DNA from: Cellulomonas fimi ATCC 484
GTDB lineage: Bacteria; Actinomycetota; Actinomycetes; Actinomycetales; Cellulomonadaceae
Reading direction: 5' to 3'
NCBI RefSeq assembly: GCF_000212695.1
Contig: NC_015514.1
Coordinates: 2,790,001-2,854,000, forward strand
DNA length: 64,000 nucleotides
Part shown: positions 56,011-64,000 of the stretch, one piece after another
Layout: each line of letters begins with the position of its first letter
Position numbering within the stretch: the first letter of the stretch is position 1
Made by a program: the position numbers and the translations under genes
The notes under the pieces: generated by a model
Databases searched by the model: none
What the model was told of the DNA's origin: nothing
What the model saw: only the letters and a program-made list of their open reading frames with translations

Positions 56011-57681
56011 ATGCGCCGCGTCATCGCCGTGCTCTGCATCGTCGTCGGAGCCGTACCACTCCTGCTCGGGACCGCAGCCGCCGTGCTCGTCGGGCCGGAC
56101 GACCGCGTCGACCTGCGCGAGCGTGCCGCGCCCGCCGGCGTGCAGGCTGTGGTCGTCCCGCACGACCTCGTGCCGCTCACCGGGGTGACGCTGCACGTCG
56201 AGGCGCGCGCCGAGAGCGGGGACGTCCTGGTCGGGTCGGCGCACCCCGTCGACGTCGCGTCGTACACCGGGGTGGCGCGCCGTCTCGTGGTCAAGCGCGT
56301 CGGCGCGGACGGACGGCCCGTCGGTGACGTCCGCGGAGCGCCGGACGCGGCGCCGCTCGACGTGGCGGCCGCGACGTTCTGGACGGCCGAGGACCGCGGC
56401 GCAGGGACTCGCTCGATCGACGTCCCGCTCACCGACGAGCCGGTCGCGGTCGTCGTCGCCACCGCCGTCCCGGCCGCTCCGATCCGGTTCGGCGTGGGTC
56501 TGGAGATCAACTCGGCGTTCACGGTCGCCGCGGCCTGCGCCGTCGGTGGTGGGCTGCTCGTCGGCACCGGCCTGGTCCTGCTGCTGCGGGGCGGGGCGGG
56601 ACGTCCGCGCACGACGTCCACCGACGCGCACGAGCGGGTGCCGGCGACCACACCGGAGGACGTCGAGCGTGCTGCTCAGCGCGTCGAGCCGGGCGTCCGC
56701 CGGCGCCTCGTCGCCGTCGGCGCTGCGGTAGCGGGTGCCACGGCCCTCGCGGGCTGCTCGCCCGTCCCCGGACTCGCCGATCGCGCCGCGCGCCCCGAAC
56801 GCCCCGCGCTCACCGCCGCCGAGCAGAGCGAGCCCGAGCCAACCCCGCACCCGTACCAGGTGGCCTCGCAGGCGGCAGCCGCCGGCGACCCGTCCGCCTG
56901 GGCGCAGGTCACCGGCGGGCCGGAGCTGGAGATCAGGGAGCTCAGCACGCGCATCGAGCTCGCCCGCGCCGCGACGGACGGTACGCCCGTCGACGGGTCG
57001 ACGTACGAGCTGGTGACGCTCGAGGAGATCGATCCGAGCTTCACGTCCTACCCGCTCTACCGCGTCCTGCTCGCCCAAGCCGCGGGCGACGAGACCGCGC
57101 CGCCGTTCGTGCGCCTGCTCGAGCGACGCGACGTCCTCGACGCGTGGCACGTTCGTGCGGAGGCGTCGGTTCCCGCGGGCACCACCCTGCGCGCCGCCGA
57201 CGGTCCGATCTCGCACGCCCCGACGGAGGACGACCTCGCACGTGCTGCCGGGGCCCTCGACGCGGTCGAGCACTACCTGGCGACGGGCGACGGCACGGGC
57301 GTCGTCGCGATGGGTGACCTCGCCGAGGTGCGGCACGACCTGCTGCCCGTGGACGAGCTCGGCGCCGTCGTGCAGTCGCTCACGGTGCAGGCCTGGGGCG
57401 ACCAGGAGGACCCGTTCGGGCGTGGTGGTGCGTCGCGGGCCTTCGGCGTCGCCGACGGGACGCTCACGGTCCTCGCGCTCGACGTGAGCGCCACGCTCTC
57501 CTCGACGTCCGCGGACGAGCCGCTGCGCTTCACCGACCCGGTCGTGGCCGAGCTCGTCGGGCAGCCCGGCTGGCGGACGTCTCTCCGGACCGAGTCGGTC
57601 GTCGTGGTCGCCGCGGTCGTCTCGCACTCGGGCGACGTGACGGTGCTGGGCGCCGACGCAGCGCCCGTGCACCGGCCGTGA
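56011..57681 (+). CDS. membrane protein fused to a lipoprotein-like domain, function unknown
   Basis: 556 residues in one uninterrupted frame. Residues 1-200 begin with a membrane helix (VIAVLCIVVGAVPLLLGTAAA), carry an external beta-rich domain, and end with a second helix (ACAVGGGLLVGTGLVLLLR). A charged linker then runs into RRRLVAVGAAVAGATALAGC, which looks like a complete lipoprotein signal with Cys249, followed by a Ser/Pro/Glu linker and a domain of about 300 residues. That last domain resembles DUF-type secreted actinobacterial proteins that I cannot name. No start codon fits just before the internal signal, so it seems to be a true fusion, perhaps of two formerly separate exported proteins. 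Confidence 0.75.
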   Translation: MRRVIAVLCIVVGAVPLLLGTAAAVLVGPDDRVDLRERAAPAGVQAVVVPHDLVPLTGVTLHVEARAESGDVLVGSAHPVDVASYTGVARRLVVKRVGADGRPVGDVRGAPDAAPLDVAAATFWTAEDRGAGTRSIDVPLTDEPVAVVVATAVPAAPIRFGVGLEINSAFTVAAACAVGGGLLVGTGLVLLLRGGAGRPRTTSTDAHERVPATTPEDVERAAQRVEPGVRRRLVAVGAAVAGATALAGCSPVPGLADRAARPERPALTAAEQSEPEPTPHPYQVASQAAAAGDPSAWAQVTGGPELEIRELSTRIELARAATDGTPVDGSTYELVTLEEIDPSFTSYPLYRVLLAQAAGDETAPPFVRLLERRDVLDAWHVRAEASVPAGTTLRAADGPISHAPTEDDLARAAGALDAVEHYLATGDGTGVVAMGDLAEVRHDLLPVDELGAVVQSLTVQAWGDQEDPFGRGGASRAFGVADGTLTVLALDVSATLSSTSADEPLRFTDPVVAELVGQPGWRTSLRTESVVVVAAVVSHSGDVTVLGADAAPVHRP

Positions 57682-57727
57682 CGGTGTGCACCGCCCGTGT
57701 CGTCCCCTGCACGAGGCCGCCGGCTCG

Positions 57728-57880
57728 TCAGCTCGAGGGGCCGGCGGCCGGCGCCTCCGGGTCCTCCTCCGGCTCGAACGTCGTCGGCTCGCCCGCGCCC
57801 AGTCCGACGCCTCCGCCCTGCGCGAGCTCCTCGGCCTCGTCGTCCCGTCCGCCGGTGCCCTGCTCGTCGGTCGTGCTCAT
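57728..57880 (-). CDS. small acidic disordered protein
   Basis: 50 residues from the ATG at 57880 with GGGGAGC about 5 bases upstream. It is Glu/Asp/Gly/Pro-rich (STTDEQGTGGRDDEAEEL at the N-terminus, EPEEDPEAPAAGPSS at the end) and has no cysteine or hydrophobic segment. Third-position GC bias and the good ribosome site make it credible. Function unknown; converges with the fusion gene. Confidence 0.6.
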   Translation of the reverse strand: MSTTDEQGTGGRDDEAEELAQGGGVGLGAGEPTTFEPEEDPEAPAAGPSS

Positions 57881-58007
57881 GGTCGCTCCCCGGTCCCGGG
57901 TCGTCACGCGCCGCTCCCCCACGCGTCCTCCCGACGGTAGTCCGCGACCCGCCGGGCGCCACCGGACCGGGCCGTACCGGCGGGACGCGCGGTTCGGTGC
58001 CGGGCGA

Positions 58008-58051
58008 GGGCGCGTGCCGACGGGGGCGCGTGCCGGGCGGGGCGCGTGCCG
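58008..58051. repeat. three 16-bp tandem repeats after the leucine-degradation operon
   Basis: GGGCGCGTGCCG recurs at 58008, 58024 and 58040, an exact 16-bp period, immediately after the citE-like stop. A degenerate copy may precede them near 57992. It has no coding function that I can see. Confidence 0.7.
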
Positions 58052-58057
58052 GGGCGC

Positions 58058-58867
58058 TCAGCGCGTCGCGCGCCGCAGGACGTCGGCGGCCTGCCGCAGG
58101 ACGGGACCGTCGACCATGCGCCCCTCGAACCGGAAGACGCCACGCTCCCGCTCCGCCTGCGCCAGCAGGGCCTGGGCCCACGCGACCTGGCCGTCCGTGG
58201 GCCGGTAGGCGGCACGCACGACGTCGACCTGGCCCGGGTGGATGCACGCGGTCGCCACGCAGCCGACCGCAGCGGCGTCGGCGGCCTCCGCGCTCAGGCC
58301 GGCGTGGTCCTCGATGTCCATGTGGACCGCGTCGACCACGGCCTTCCCGTGCGCTCCGGCGGCGACGAGGACGACCGAGCGCGCGTGCCGGGCGACATCC
58401 CGGTAGGTGCCGTCGGGGTGGCGGCTCGACGTGCCGCCGAGCGATGCGACGAGGTCGTCGGCGCCCCACAGGAGCGCCACGACGGACGTCTCGGCGGCGA
58501 TCTCGGCGGCGTGCAGCACGCCCGCGGCCGTCTCGACGAGGGCCACGACGTCGTACCCGTCGAGCGCCCGCACGTCGGCGGCGGACGCCGTCTTCGCGAG
58601 CATGAGCGTGCGGAACGGCGACGAGGCGAGCGCGCGCAGGTCCTTGTCGAGGTCGGGTGTGCCGGCCGGGTTCACGCGCACCACGGTGCGCGCCGGGTCG
58701 AGGTCGGCGGCGACGACGGCGTCGCGTGCGGCGGGCTTGGCCTCGGGCCGGACCGCGTCCTCCAGGTCGAGGACCACCCCGTCGGCGACGGCGGCGGCCT
58801 TGGCGTAGCGGTCGGGCCGGTCCGCGGGGCAGAACAGCAGCGCCGGGCCGAGCGTGAACGCGGTCAC
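58058..58867 (-). CDS. CitE-like CoA-ester lyase (HpcH/HpaI family)
   Basis: 269 residues. TIM-barrel lyase with VVLDLEDAVRPEAK, VRVNPAGTPDLDKD, ALVETAAGV carrying the metal-binding glutamate, and LLWGADDLVASLGG carrying the metal-binding aspartate. Last gene of the five-gene operon, GTGA overlap with the MaoC gene. Its M. tuberculosis counterpart by position is Rv2498c, reported to act on (R)-HMG-CoA and citramalyl-CoA-type substrates in leucine and itaconate breakdown; that role is transferred by order, not proven here. Confidence 0.88.
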   Translation of the reverse strand: MTAFTLGPALLFCPADRPDRYAKAAAVADGVVLDLEDAVRPEAKPAARDAVVAADLDPARTVVRVNPAGTPDLDKDLRALASSPFRTLMLAKTASAADVRALDGYDVVALVETAAGVLHAAEIAAETSVVALLWGADDLVASLGGTSSRHPDGTYRDVARHARSVVLVAAGAHGKAVVDAVHMDIEDHAGLSAEAADAAAVGCVATACIHPGQVDVVRAAYRPTDGQVAWAQALLAQAERERGVFRFEGRMVDGPVLRQAADVLRRATR

Positions 58868-59340
58868 GGCGCGGCGTCCCGGCACCAGAACAAGACCGAG
58901 CGGGTCGCCTCGGCGACGACGACGCCGTCCTGGTTGCGCCCGGTGTGCGCGAGCGTCACGACTCCCTGTCCGGGCCGCGAGGTCGACAGCCGTCTGTCCG
59001 TCACGACCGTCTCGGCGTAGAGGGTGTCGCCGTGGAACAGCGGGTGCGGGAAGCGGACGTCGGTCAGGCCGAGGTTGGCGACGATGGTGCCCTGCGTGAG
59101 CTGCGCGACGGACGAGCCCACGAGCACGGCCAGCGTCATCATCGAGTTCACCAGCCGCGCGCCGAACGGCTGGGTCGCGGACCAGGCGGCGTCGAGGTGC
59201 AGCGCCTGCGGGTTCATCGTCAGGGTGCTGAACAGCACGTTGTCGGCCTCGGTGAGCGTGCGACCCGGGCGGTGGAGGTAGCGCACGCCGACCCCGAGCT
59301 CCTCGTAGTAGAGCCCGCGCTGCACGACCTCGTCCGTCAT
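58864..59340 (-). CDS. MaoC-family hydratase (hot-dog fold)
   Basis: 158 residues. YYEELGVGVRYLHRPGRTLTEAD and TMNPQALHLDAAW carry the N-P-x3-H-x-D pattern of MaoC/R-hydratases, and FPHPLFHGDTLYAETVV is the usual central strand. ATGA overlap with the acyl-CoA dehydrogenase gene. By position it matches Rv2499c and probably hydrates the unsaturated CoA ester made by the carboxylase before the CitE-like lyase cleaves it. Confidence 0.88.
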   Translation of the reverse strand: MTDEVVQRGLYYEELGVGVRYLHRPGRTLTEADNVLFSTLTMNPQALHLDAAWSATQPFGARLVNSMMTLAVLVGSSVAQLTQGTIVANLGLTDVRFPHPLFHGDTLYAETVVTDRRLSTSRPGQGVVTLAHTGRNQDGVVVAEATRSVLFWCRDAAP

Positions 59341-60512
59341 CGAGGCGCCCCCGAGAACCCGAGCTCGCGTGCGATGACCATGAGCTGCACCTCCGTCGTG
59401 CCCTCGCCGATCTCGAGGATCTTCGAGTCGCGGTAGTGCCGTGCGACGGCGTTCTCGTTGAGCACGCCGTACCCGCCGAAGATCTGGGTCGCGTCGCGCG
59501 CGTTGTCCATCGCCGCCTCGCTGCCGAGCAGCTTCGCGAGGCTGGCCTCGAGCTTGAACGGCTGCCCGGCGACGAGCCGCCGTGCCGCGTCCTGCCACGC
59601 GAGGCGGGCGGCGTGCACGCGCGACTCCATGCGCGCGATCTTGAACGCGATGTGCTGGTTCTCGCCGATGGGGTGCCCGAAGACGTTGCGGCTGCGGGCG
59701 TACCGCATGGCCTCCTCGAGGCAGCCCTGCGCGGCACCGGTGCACAGCGCGGCGATGGCGACCCGGCCCTCGTCGAGCGCCTGGATGAACTGCGCGAACC
59801 CGCGTCCGCGCGTGCCGAGCAGGTTCGCCTCGGGCACGCGCAGGTCCTCGAAGCGCAGCGGGTGCGTGTCGGACGTGTGCCAGCCGACCTTGTCGTAGGC
59901 CGGCAGGACGGTGAGCCCCGGGGTGCCGGCGGGGACGAGGATCGCGGTGAGCTCCTTCGTCCTCGTGCCGTCGTCGCGCACGCGCTCGCCCGTCACGGCG
60001 GTGATCGTCAGCAGGCGCGTGATCCGGGTGCCGGAGTTGGTGATGAACTGCTTGGAGCCGTCGATCACCCACTCGCCGTCCTCGAGCCGTGCCGTGGTGC
60101 GCGTGCCGCCCGCGTCGGACCCGGCGTCCGCCTCGGTCAGCCCGAAGGCCGCGAGCCCACGTCCCGACGCGAGCAGCGGCAGCCACTCCTCCTTCTGCGC
60201 GTCGGTGCCGTGCCGGAACACGGGCATGGCCCCGAGACCGACGCCGGCCTCGAGCGTGACGCCGATGGACTGGTCGACGCGGCCGAGCTCCTCGACGGCC
60301 AGGCACAGGTCGAACATGTCGCGGTCCTGCCCGCCGTACTCGCGCGGGAAGGGCAGGCCGAACAGCCCCATCTCCCCCATCTGCGCGAGGATCTCGTACG
60401 GCAGCTCGCGCTTCGTGTCGTACTCGTAGGCGGCGGGCGCGACGACGTGGTCGGCGAAGTCCCGCACCTCGTCGCGGAGCTTGCGCTGCTCGGGCGTCAG
60501 GTCGTGGCTCAT
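59337..60512 (-). CDS. acyl-CoA dehydrogenase, probably isovaleryl-CoA or related branched acyl-CoA
   Basis: 391 residues, full length. FAD-binding phrases GLTEADAGSDAGG and WVIDGSKQFITNS, the IARMESRVHAARL helix, and the C-terminal ILEIGEGTTEVQLMVIAREL with the usual catalytic-position glutamate. Oxidises an acyl-CoA and passes electrons to ETF. ATGA overlap with the carboxylase alpha gene and coupled to MaoC behind it. Position equals M. tuberculosis fadE19; the leucine-derived substrate is inferred from the operon. Confidence 0.92.
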   Translation of the reverse strand: MSHDLTPEQRKLRDEVRDFADHVVAPAAYEYDTKRELPYEILAQMGEMGLFGLPFPREYGGQDRDMFDLCLAVEELGRVDQSIGVTLEAGVGLGAMPVFRHGTDAQKEEWLPLLASGRGLAAFGLTEADAGSDAGGTRTTARLEDGEWVIDGSKQFITNSGTRITRLLTITAVTGERVRDDGTRTKELTAILVPAGTPGLTVLPAYDKVGWHTSDTHPLRFEDLRVPEANLLGTRGRGFAQFIQALDEGRVAIAALCTGAAQGCLEEAMRYARSRNVFGHPIGENQHIAFKIARMESRVHAARLAWQDAARRLVAGQPFKLEASLAKLLGSEAAMDNARDATQIFGGYGVLNENAVARHYRDSKILEIGEGTTEVQLMVIARELGFSGAPR

Positions 60513-62671
60513 TCCGGGGTCCCTTCGTGGGGGTGCGGGGTGATGGTGGCGACCACGTGGTCGAGCGACACCCGGTCGGCCGGTCGGACCGTGAGGGTGA
60601 CGACGCCGTCACGAGGGGCGGCGAGGCGGTGCTCCATCTTCATCGCCTCGATCGTGAGCAGCGGCTGGCCGGCGACGACGTGGTCGCCGGTCGCGGCGTC
60701 GACGGCGACGACGACGCCGGGCATGGGGGCGCGAACCTCGGGGGCCGCCGGACTGCCGGGACCGCCGGGGCTGCCGGTCGCGCCGGACCGGCGGACGGCG
60801 AGGCGCGCGGCGTGGTGCTCGGCGAGCCCGTGGACGCGCAGGTCGTGCGTCGTCCCGTCGACGGCGACCCACGTGACGCCCCCGTCGACGGCGATCCGCA
60901 CAGGCCGCGTCACGCCGTCGAGGTCGAGCAGCCCGCTGTCCACCCCGCCGCGCACGAGCCGCGCGAGGAGCCCGGCCCCGTCCCCCAGCACGACCACGTG
61001 CCCCGCCCCGCTCCTGCCCCCCACTCCGCCGTCGAGATCGACACCTTCCCCCGAGACCGCGACATGCATGTGGCGGTCTCGGGGGAATGTCGCTGTCTCG
61101 GCGGGGGTGAGGCGGACCTCGACCTCCCGGTCGTCCGCGGTCACCCAGCGGCGGACGGGAGTGCCGCCCGCGAGGCGCCAGCCGTCGGCTCTCCACGCGG
61201 TGGCGGTCGCGGTCGCCTGCCGCCACAGGACGGCGGCGACGCAGGCAGCGTCCGGCACGGGCACCGGGCCCGGGGCTGCGGCGTCGATGCGGGCGAGGAG
61301 GCCCGTGTCGAGGTGGCCGGCGCGCACGTCGGGGCCGGCGAGGAGGTGACGCAGGAAGCCGACGTTGGTGCGGACCCCGAGGACCGTCGTGCGGGCCAGG
61401 GCGGCGTCCAGCCGCCGCAACGCCTCGGGGCGGTCGGCCCCCCACGCGACGACCTTCGCGAGCATCGGGTCGTACGTCGTGCCGACGACCAGCCCGGGCT
61501 GCAGCGCGCTGTCGACGCGCACGCCCTCGCCGGTCGGCTCGTCGAGCACCAGGATCCTCCCGGTGGTGGGCAGGAAGTCGCGCGACGGGTCCTCCGCGTA
61601 CACGCGCGCCTCGACGGCGTGCCCGGTGAGCCGCACGTCGTCCTGCGCGAACCCGAGCGGCTCCCCCGCGGCGACGCGCAGCTGCCACTCGACCAGGTCC
61701 AGGCCGGTGACGAGCTCGGTCACGGGGTGCTCGACCTGCAGCCGCGTGTTCATCTCCATGAAGAAGAACTCCGTGGGTGCCTCGTCGGACACGAGGAACT
61801 CCACGGTCCCGGCGCCGACGTAGTCGACGCTGCGCGCGACGTCGCACGCCGCCGCGCCGATCCGGGCGCGTGTCGCGGCGTCGAGCCGCGGCGACGGCGC
61901 CTCCTCGACAACCTTCTGGTGCCGCCGCTGCAGCGAGCACTCGCGCTCGCCGAGGTGCACGACGCCGCCGTGGGCGTCGGCGAGCAGCTGGACCTCGATG
62001 TGCCGGGGCGCGCGCACGTACCGCTCGAGCAGCAGGGTGTCGTCGCCGAACGCGGCCCGCGCGACCCGCCGCGACGCGGCCAGCGCGTCGTCCAGCGCCC
62101 CCGGCTCCGCGACGACGGTCATCCCCTTGCCGCCGCCACCCGCGGACGGCTTGACCAGCAGCGGGTACCCGACGCGTGCGGCGACGACGGCCGGGTCCTC
62201 GTCGTCCGTGAGCGGTGCGCCGGGGATCACCGGCACGCCCGCCGCGCTGACGTGGTCCTTGGCGCGGATCTTGTCGCCCATGACGTCGAGCGCCCGCACG
62301 CCCGGGCCGACGAACACGATCCCGGCGTCGGCGCACGCGCGCGCCAGGTCGGGGTTCTCCGAGAGGAACCCGTACCCCGGGTGCACCGCGTCGGCGCCCG
62401 TCGCGACCGCGACCCGGACGACCGCGTCGACGTCGAGGTAGCTGAGCCGCGGCTCGGCAGGCCCGAGCCGCACCGCGAGGTCCGCGAGCGCGACATGCCG
62501 CGCGTCGCGGTCGGCGTCGCTCCAGACGCCCACGGACCGGATGCCGAGCCGGCGCAAGGTCGCCATGACCCGGCACGCGATCTCCCCGCGGTTGGCGACG
62601 AGCACGGTCGCGAACGGCCGGGCGAAGGCCGCGCGGGTCGCGGCGGTGGCTGTCGTGGTCATCGCCGTCAC
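60509..62671 (-). CDS. accA1: biotin-dependent acyl-CoA carboxylase alpha subunit (methylcrotonyl-CoA carboxylase type)
   Basis: 720 residues. Biotin carboxylase: [47 protein letters not shown] and [16 protein letters not shown] linker follows, then biotin carboxyl carrier sequence EAMKMEH with Lys678 as biotin site. The linker at residues 524-547 is coded by a large palindromic element and has codon use unlike the rest of the gene. The GTG at 62671 overlaps the beta-subunit stop (GTGA); an ATG nine bases inside is possible. Together with the beta gene it carboxylates an acyl-CoA, most likely 3-methylcrotonyl-CoA. Confidence 0.94.
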   Translation of the reverse strand: MTAMTTTATAATRAAFARPFATVLVANRGEIACRVMATLRRLGIRSVGVWSDADRDARHVALADLAVRLGPAEPRLSYLDVDAVVRVAVATGADAVHPGYGFLSENPDLARACADAGIVFVGPGVRALDVMGDKIRAKDHVSAAGVPVIPGAPLTDDEDPAVVAARVGYPLLVKPSAGGGGKGMTVVAEPGALDDALAASRRVARAAFGDDTLLLERYVRAPRHIEVQLLADAHGGVVHLGERECSLQRRHQKVVEEAPSPRLDAATRARIGAAACDVARSVDYVGAGTVEFLVSDEAPTEFFFMEMNTRLQVEHPVTELVTGLDLVEWQLRVAAGEPLGFAQDDVRLTGHAVEARVYAEDPSRDFLPTTGRILVLDEPTGEGVRVDSALQPGLVVGTTYDPMLAKVVAWGADRPEALRRLDAALARTTVLGVRTNVGFLRHLLAGPDVRAGHLDTGLLARIDAAAPGPVPVPDAACVAAVLWRQATATATAWRADGWRLAGGTPVRRWVTADDREVEVRLTPAETATFPRDRHMHVAVSGEGVDLDGGVGGRSGAGHVVVLGDGAGLLARLVRGGVDSGLLDLDGVTRPVRIAVDGGVTWVAVDGTTHDLRVHGLAEHHAARLAVRRSGATGSPGGPGSPAAPEVRAPMPGVVVAVDAATGDHVVAGQPLLTIEAMKMEHRLAAPRDGVVTLTVRPADRVSLDHVVATITPHPHEGTPE
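61033..61100. repeat. 68-bp palindromic element inserted in frame in the carboxylase alpha gene
   Basis: Core 61046-61087: 15-bp arms match perfectly (61046-61060 with 61073-61087) around a self-complementary ACATGCATGT, with a single G/G mismatch on each side. Outer arms CGACA/TGTCG and CGAGA/TCTCG extend it to 61033-61100. It codes about 23 residues including [13 protein letters not shown] without a stop, and uses ACA, CGA, CAT and GGT codons that the rest of the gene avoids. Confidence 0.85.
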
Positions 62672-64000
62672 ATCCGGAACAGGCCGAGGTGCGGCTCGGC
62701 GAGCGGGACGCGCGCGCACACGTCGAGGGCCATGCCGAGGACGCGGCGGGTGTCGGCCGGGTCGATGATCCCGTCGTCCCACAGCCGCGCGGTCGACCAG
62801 TACGGGCTGCCCTGGGTCTCGTACTGCTCGCGCAGGGCGGCGCGGAACGCCTCCTCGTCGTCGGTGTCCCAGGTCTCGCCGCGCGCCTCGAGCTGCTCCC
62901 GCCGGACGGTGGCCAGCACGGACGACGCCTGCGCCCCGCCCATGACGGAGATGCGCGCGCCCGGCCACATCCACAGGAACCGCGGCGAGTAGGCCCGCCC
63001 GCACATGGAGTAGTTCCCGGCGCCGAACGAGCCGCCGATGACGACCGTGAGCTTCGGGACGCGGGTGGTCGCGACGGCGGTCACCATCTTGGCGCCGTGC
63101 TTCGCGATGCCGCCGGCCTCGTAGGCGCGCCCGACCATGAAGCCGGAGATGTTCTGCAGGAACACGAGCGGCACGCCGCGCTGGTCGCAGAGCTCGACGA
63201 AGTGCGCGCCCTTGAGCGCGGACTCGGAGAACAGCACGCCGTTGTTCGCGACGATCCCGACGGGGTGGCCGTGCAGGCGCGCGAACCCGGTGACGAGCGT
63301 GGTGCCGTACTCGCGCTTGAACTCGTGCAGCTCGCTGCCGTCGACGAGCCGGGCGACGACCTCGTGCACGTCGTAGGGCGTCTGCAGGTCGGGCGGGACG
63401 ACGCCGTAGAGCCCGTCCTCGTCGAGCGCGGGCGGCCGGCTCTCGACCACGTCCCACGCCGGAGGGCCGGGCGCGGGCAGCGTGGCGACGACGTCGCGGA
63501 CGATCGCGAGGGCGTGCGCGTCGTCGTCGGCGAGGTGGTCGGTGACGCCGGACGTGCGCGCGTGCAGCTCGCCGCCGCCGAGCTCCTCGGCGGTCACGAC
63601 CTCCCCGGTCGCGGCCTTCACCAGCGGCGGGCCGCCGAGGAAGATCGTGCCCTGGTCCCGCACGATGACGGTCTCGTCGGACATCGCCGGCACGTAGGCG
63701 CCGCCTGCGGTGCACGAGCCCATGACGCACGCGACCTGCGGGATCCCCTCGGCGGACATGCGGGCCTGGTGGAAGAAGATCCGGCCGAAGTGGTCGCGGT
63801 CCGGGAACACCTCGTCCTGCATCGGCAGGAACGCGCCGCCGGAGTCGACGAGGTAGACGCACGGCAGCCGGTTCTCGCGGGCGATCTCCTGCGCCCGCAG
63901 GTGCTTCTTGACGGTGAGCGGGTAGTAGGTGCCGCCCTTCACGGTCGCGTCGTTGGCGACGACCATGACGTGCCGCCCGGCGACGAGCCCGATGCCCGCG
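62668..64000 (-). CDS. accD1: acyl-CoA carboxylase beta subunit (methylcrotonyl-CoA carboxylase type), 5' end off the window
   Basis: 444 codons of the C-terminal part lie in the window; the frame stays open to the right edge. The phrases [57 protein letters not shown] and [19 protein letters not shown] are those of methylcrotonyl-CoA carboxylase beta rather than propionyl-CoA carboxylase. The [20 protein letters not shown] and [16 protein letters not shown] phrases hold the second oxyanion hole. First visible gene of the operon; stop overlaps the alpha start. Confidence 0.95.
   Translation of the reverse strand, partial: AGIGLVAGRHVMVVANDATVKGGTYYPLTVKKHLRAQEIARENRLPCVYLVDSGGAFLPMQDEVFPDRDHFGRIFFHQARMSAEGIPQVACVMGSCTAGGAYVPAMSDETVIVRDQGTIFLGGPPLVKAATGEVVTAEELGGGELHARTSGVTDHLADDDAHALAIVRDVVATLPAPGPPAWDVVESRPPALDEDGLYGVVPPDLQTPYDVHEVVARLVDGSELHEFKREYGTTLVTGFARLHGHPVGIVANNGVLFSESALKGAHFVELCDQRGVPLVFLQNISGFMVGRAYEAGGIAKHGAKMVTAVATTRVPKLTVVIGGSFGAGNYSMCGRAYSPRFLWMWPGARISVMGGAQASSVLATVRREQLEARGETWDTDDEEAFRAALREQYETQGSPYWSTARLWDDGIIDPADTRRVLGMALDVCARVPLAEPHLGLFRM

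Overview
The window is very GC-rich, uses many GTG starts, and carries a WhiB1-type regulator, a mycothiol-type DinB-fold enzyme, LytR-CpsA-Psr proteins and the actinobacterial purE/purK/GtrA neighbourhood. This points to a high-GC actinobacterium. A Micrococcales genus such as Cellulomonas is my best guess, but that is inference from gene style and not from a marker gene. No rRNA, tRNA, CRISPR array, transposase or phage gene was seen, and the window reads as ordinary chromosome.

Layout. 1-4.4 kb: two exported proteins (an N-acetylmuramoyl-L-alanine amidase cut by the window edge, and a surface protein) that share a C-terminal LDTR-type module. 4.5-17 kb: envelope polysaccharide functions, namely dTDP-glucose dehydratase (rmlB), a methyltransferase, a glycosyltransferase, a Wzm/Wzt exporter, two LytR-CpsA-Psr ligases, a GtrA protein and mannose-6-phosphate isomerase, interrupted by purE-purK. 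17-25 kb: an OmpR/HK pair, then a divergent NarL-type pair leading into a LolD/FtsX-type ABC exporter. 25-29 kb: an orphan EccC/EssC-like triple-ATPase protein. 29-32 kb: whiB1, a DUF6318-like protein, a PKD-domain secreted protein and a membrane-anchored Mrr-like nuclease. 32.5-41.5 kb: recC-recB-recD, translationally coupled.

41.5-52 kb is a mosaic of single genes: two GNAT acetyltransferases, a TcyP-like symporter preceded by a cysteine-type leader peptide, a metzincin-like protease, an alpha/beta hydrolase, a membrane protein, a solitary gltD, a mycothiol-type enzyme and an alkaline phosphatase. 52.2-55.9 kb is the methylcitrate cycle operon prpD-prpB-prpC. 56-58 kb holds an unusual membrane/lipoprotein fusion and a tiny acidic protein. 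58-64 kb is a tightly overlapped leucine-degradation operon on the minus strand (carboxylase beta, carboxylase alpha, acyl-CoA dehydrogenase, MaoC hydratase, CitE-like lyase). It has the same order as the M. tuberculosis accD1-accA1-fadE19-Rv2499c-Rv2498c block. Its end products and the propionyl-CoA handled by prp belong to the same short-chain acyl-CoA economy.

Points most worth a second look: (1) a 42-bp near-perfect palindrome inside a 68-bp inverted repeat, inserted in frame in the carboxylase alpha gene at 61033-61100, like a Rickettsia-type palindromic element; (2) a 27-codon leader peptide at 44022-44105 suggesting that the downstream symporter takes up cystine; (3) repeated TANNNT-N6-8-RTG arrangements showing that leaderless transcription is a major start mode here; (4) a perfect 16-bp hairpin with an overlapping small ORF in the divergent alkaline phosphatase/prpD gap.
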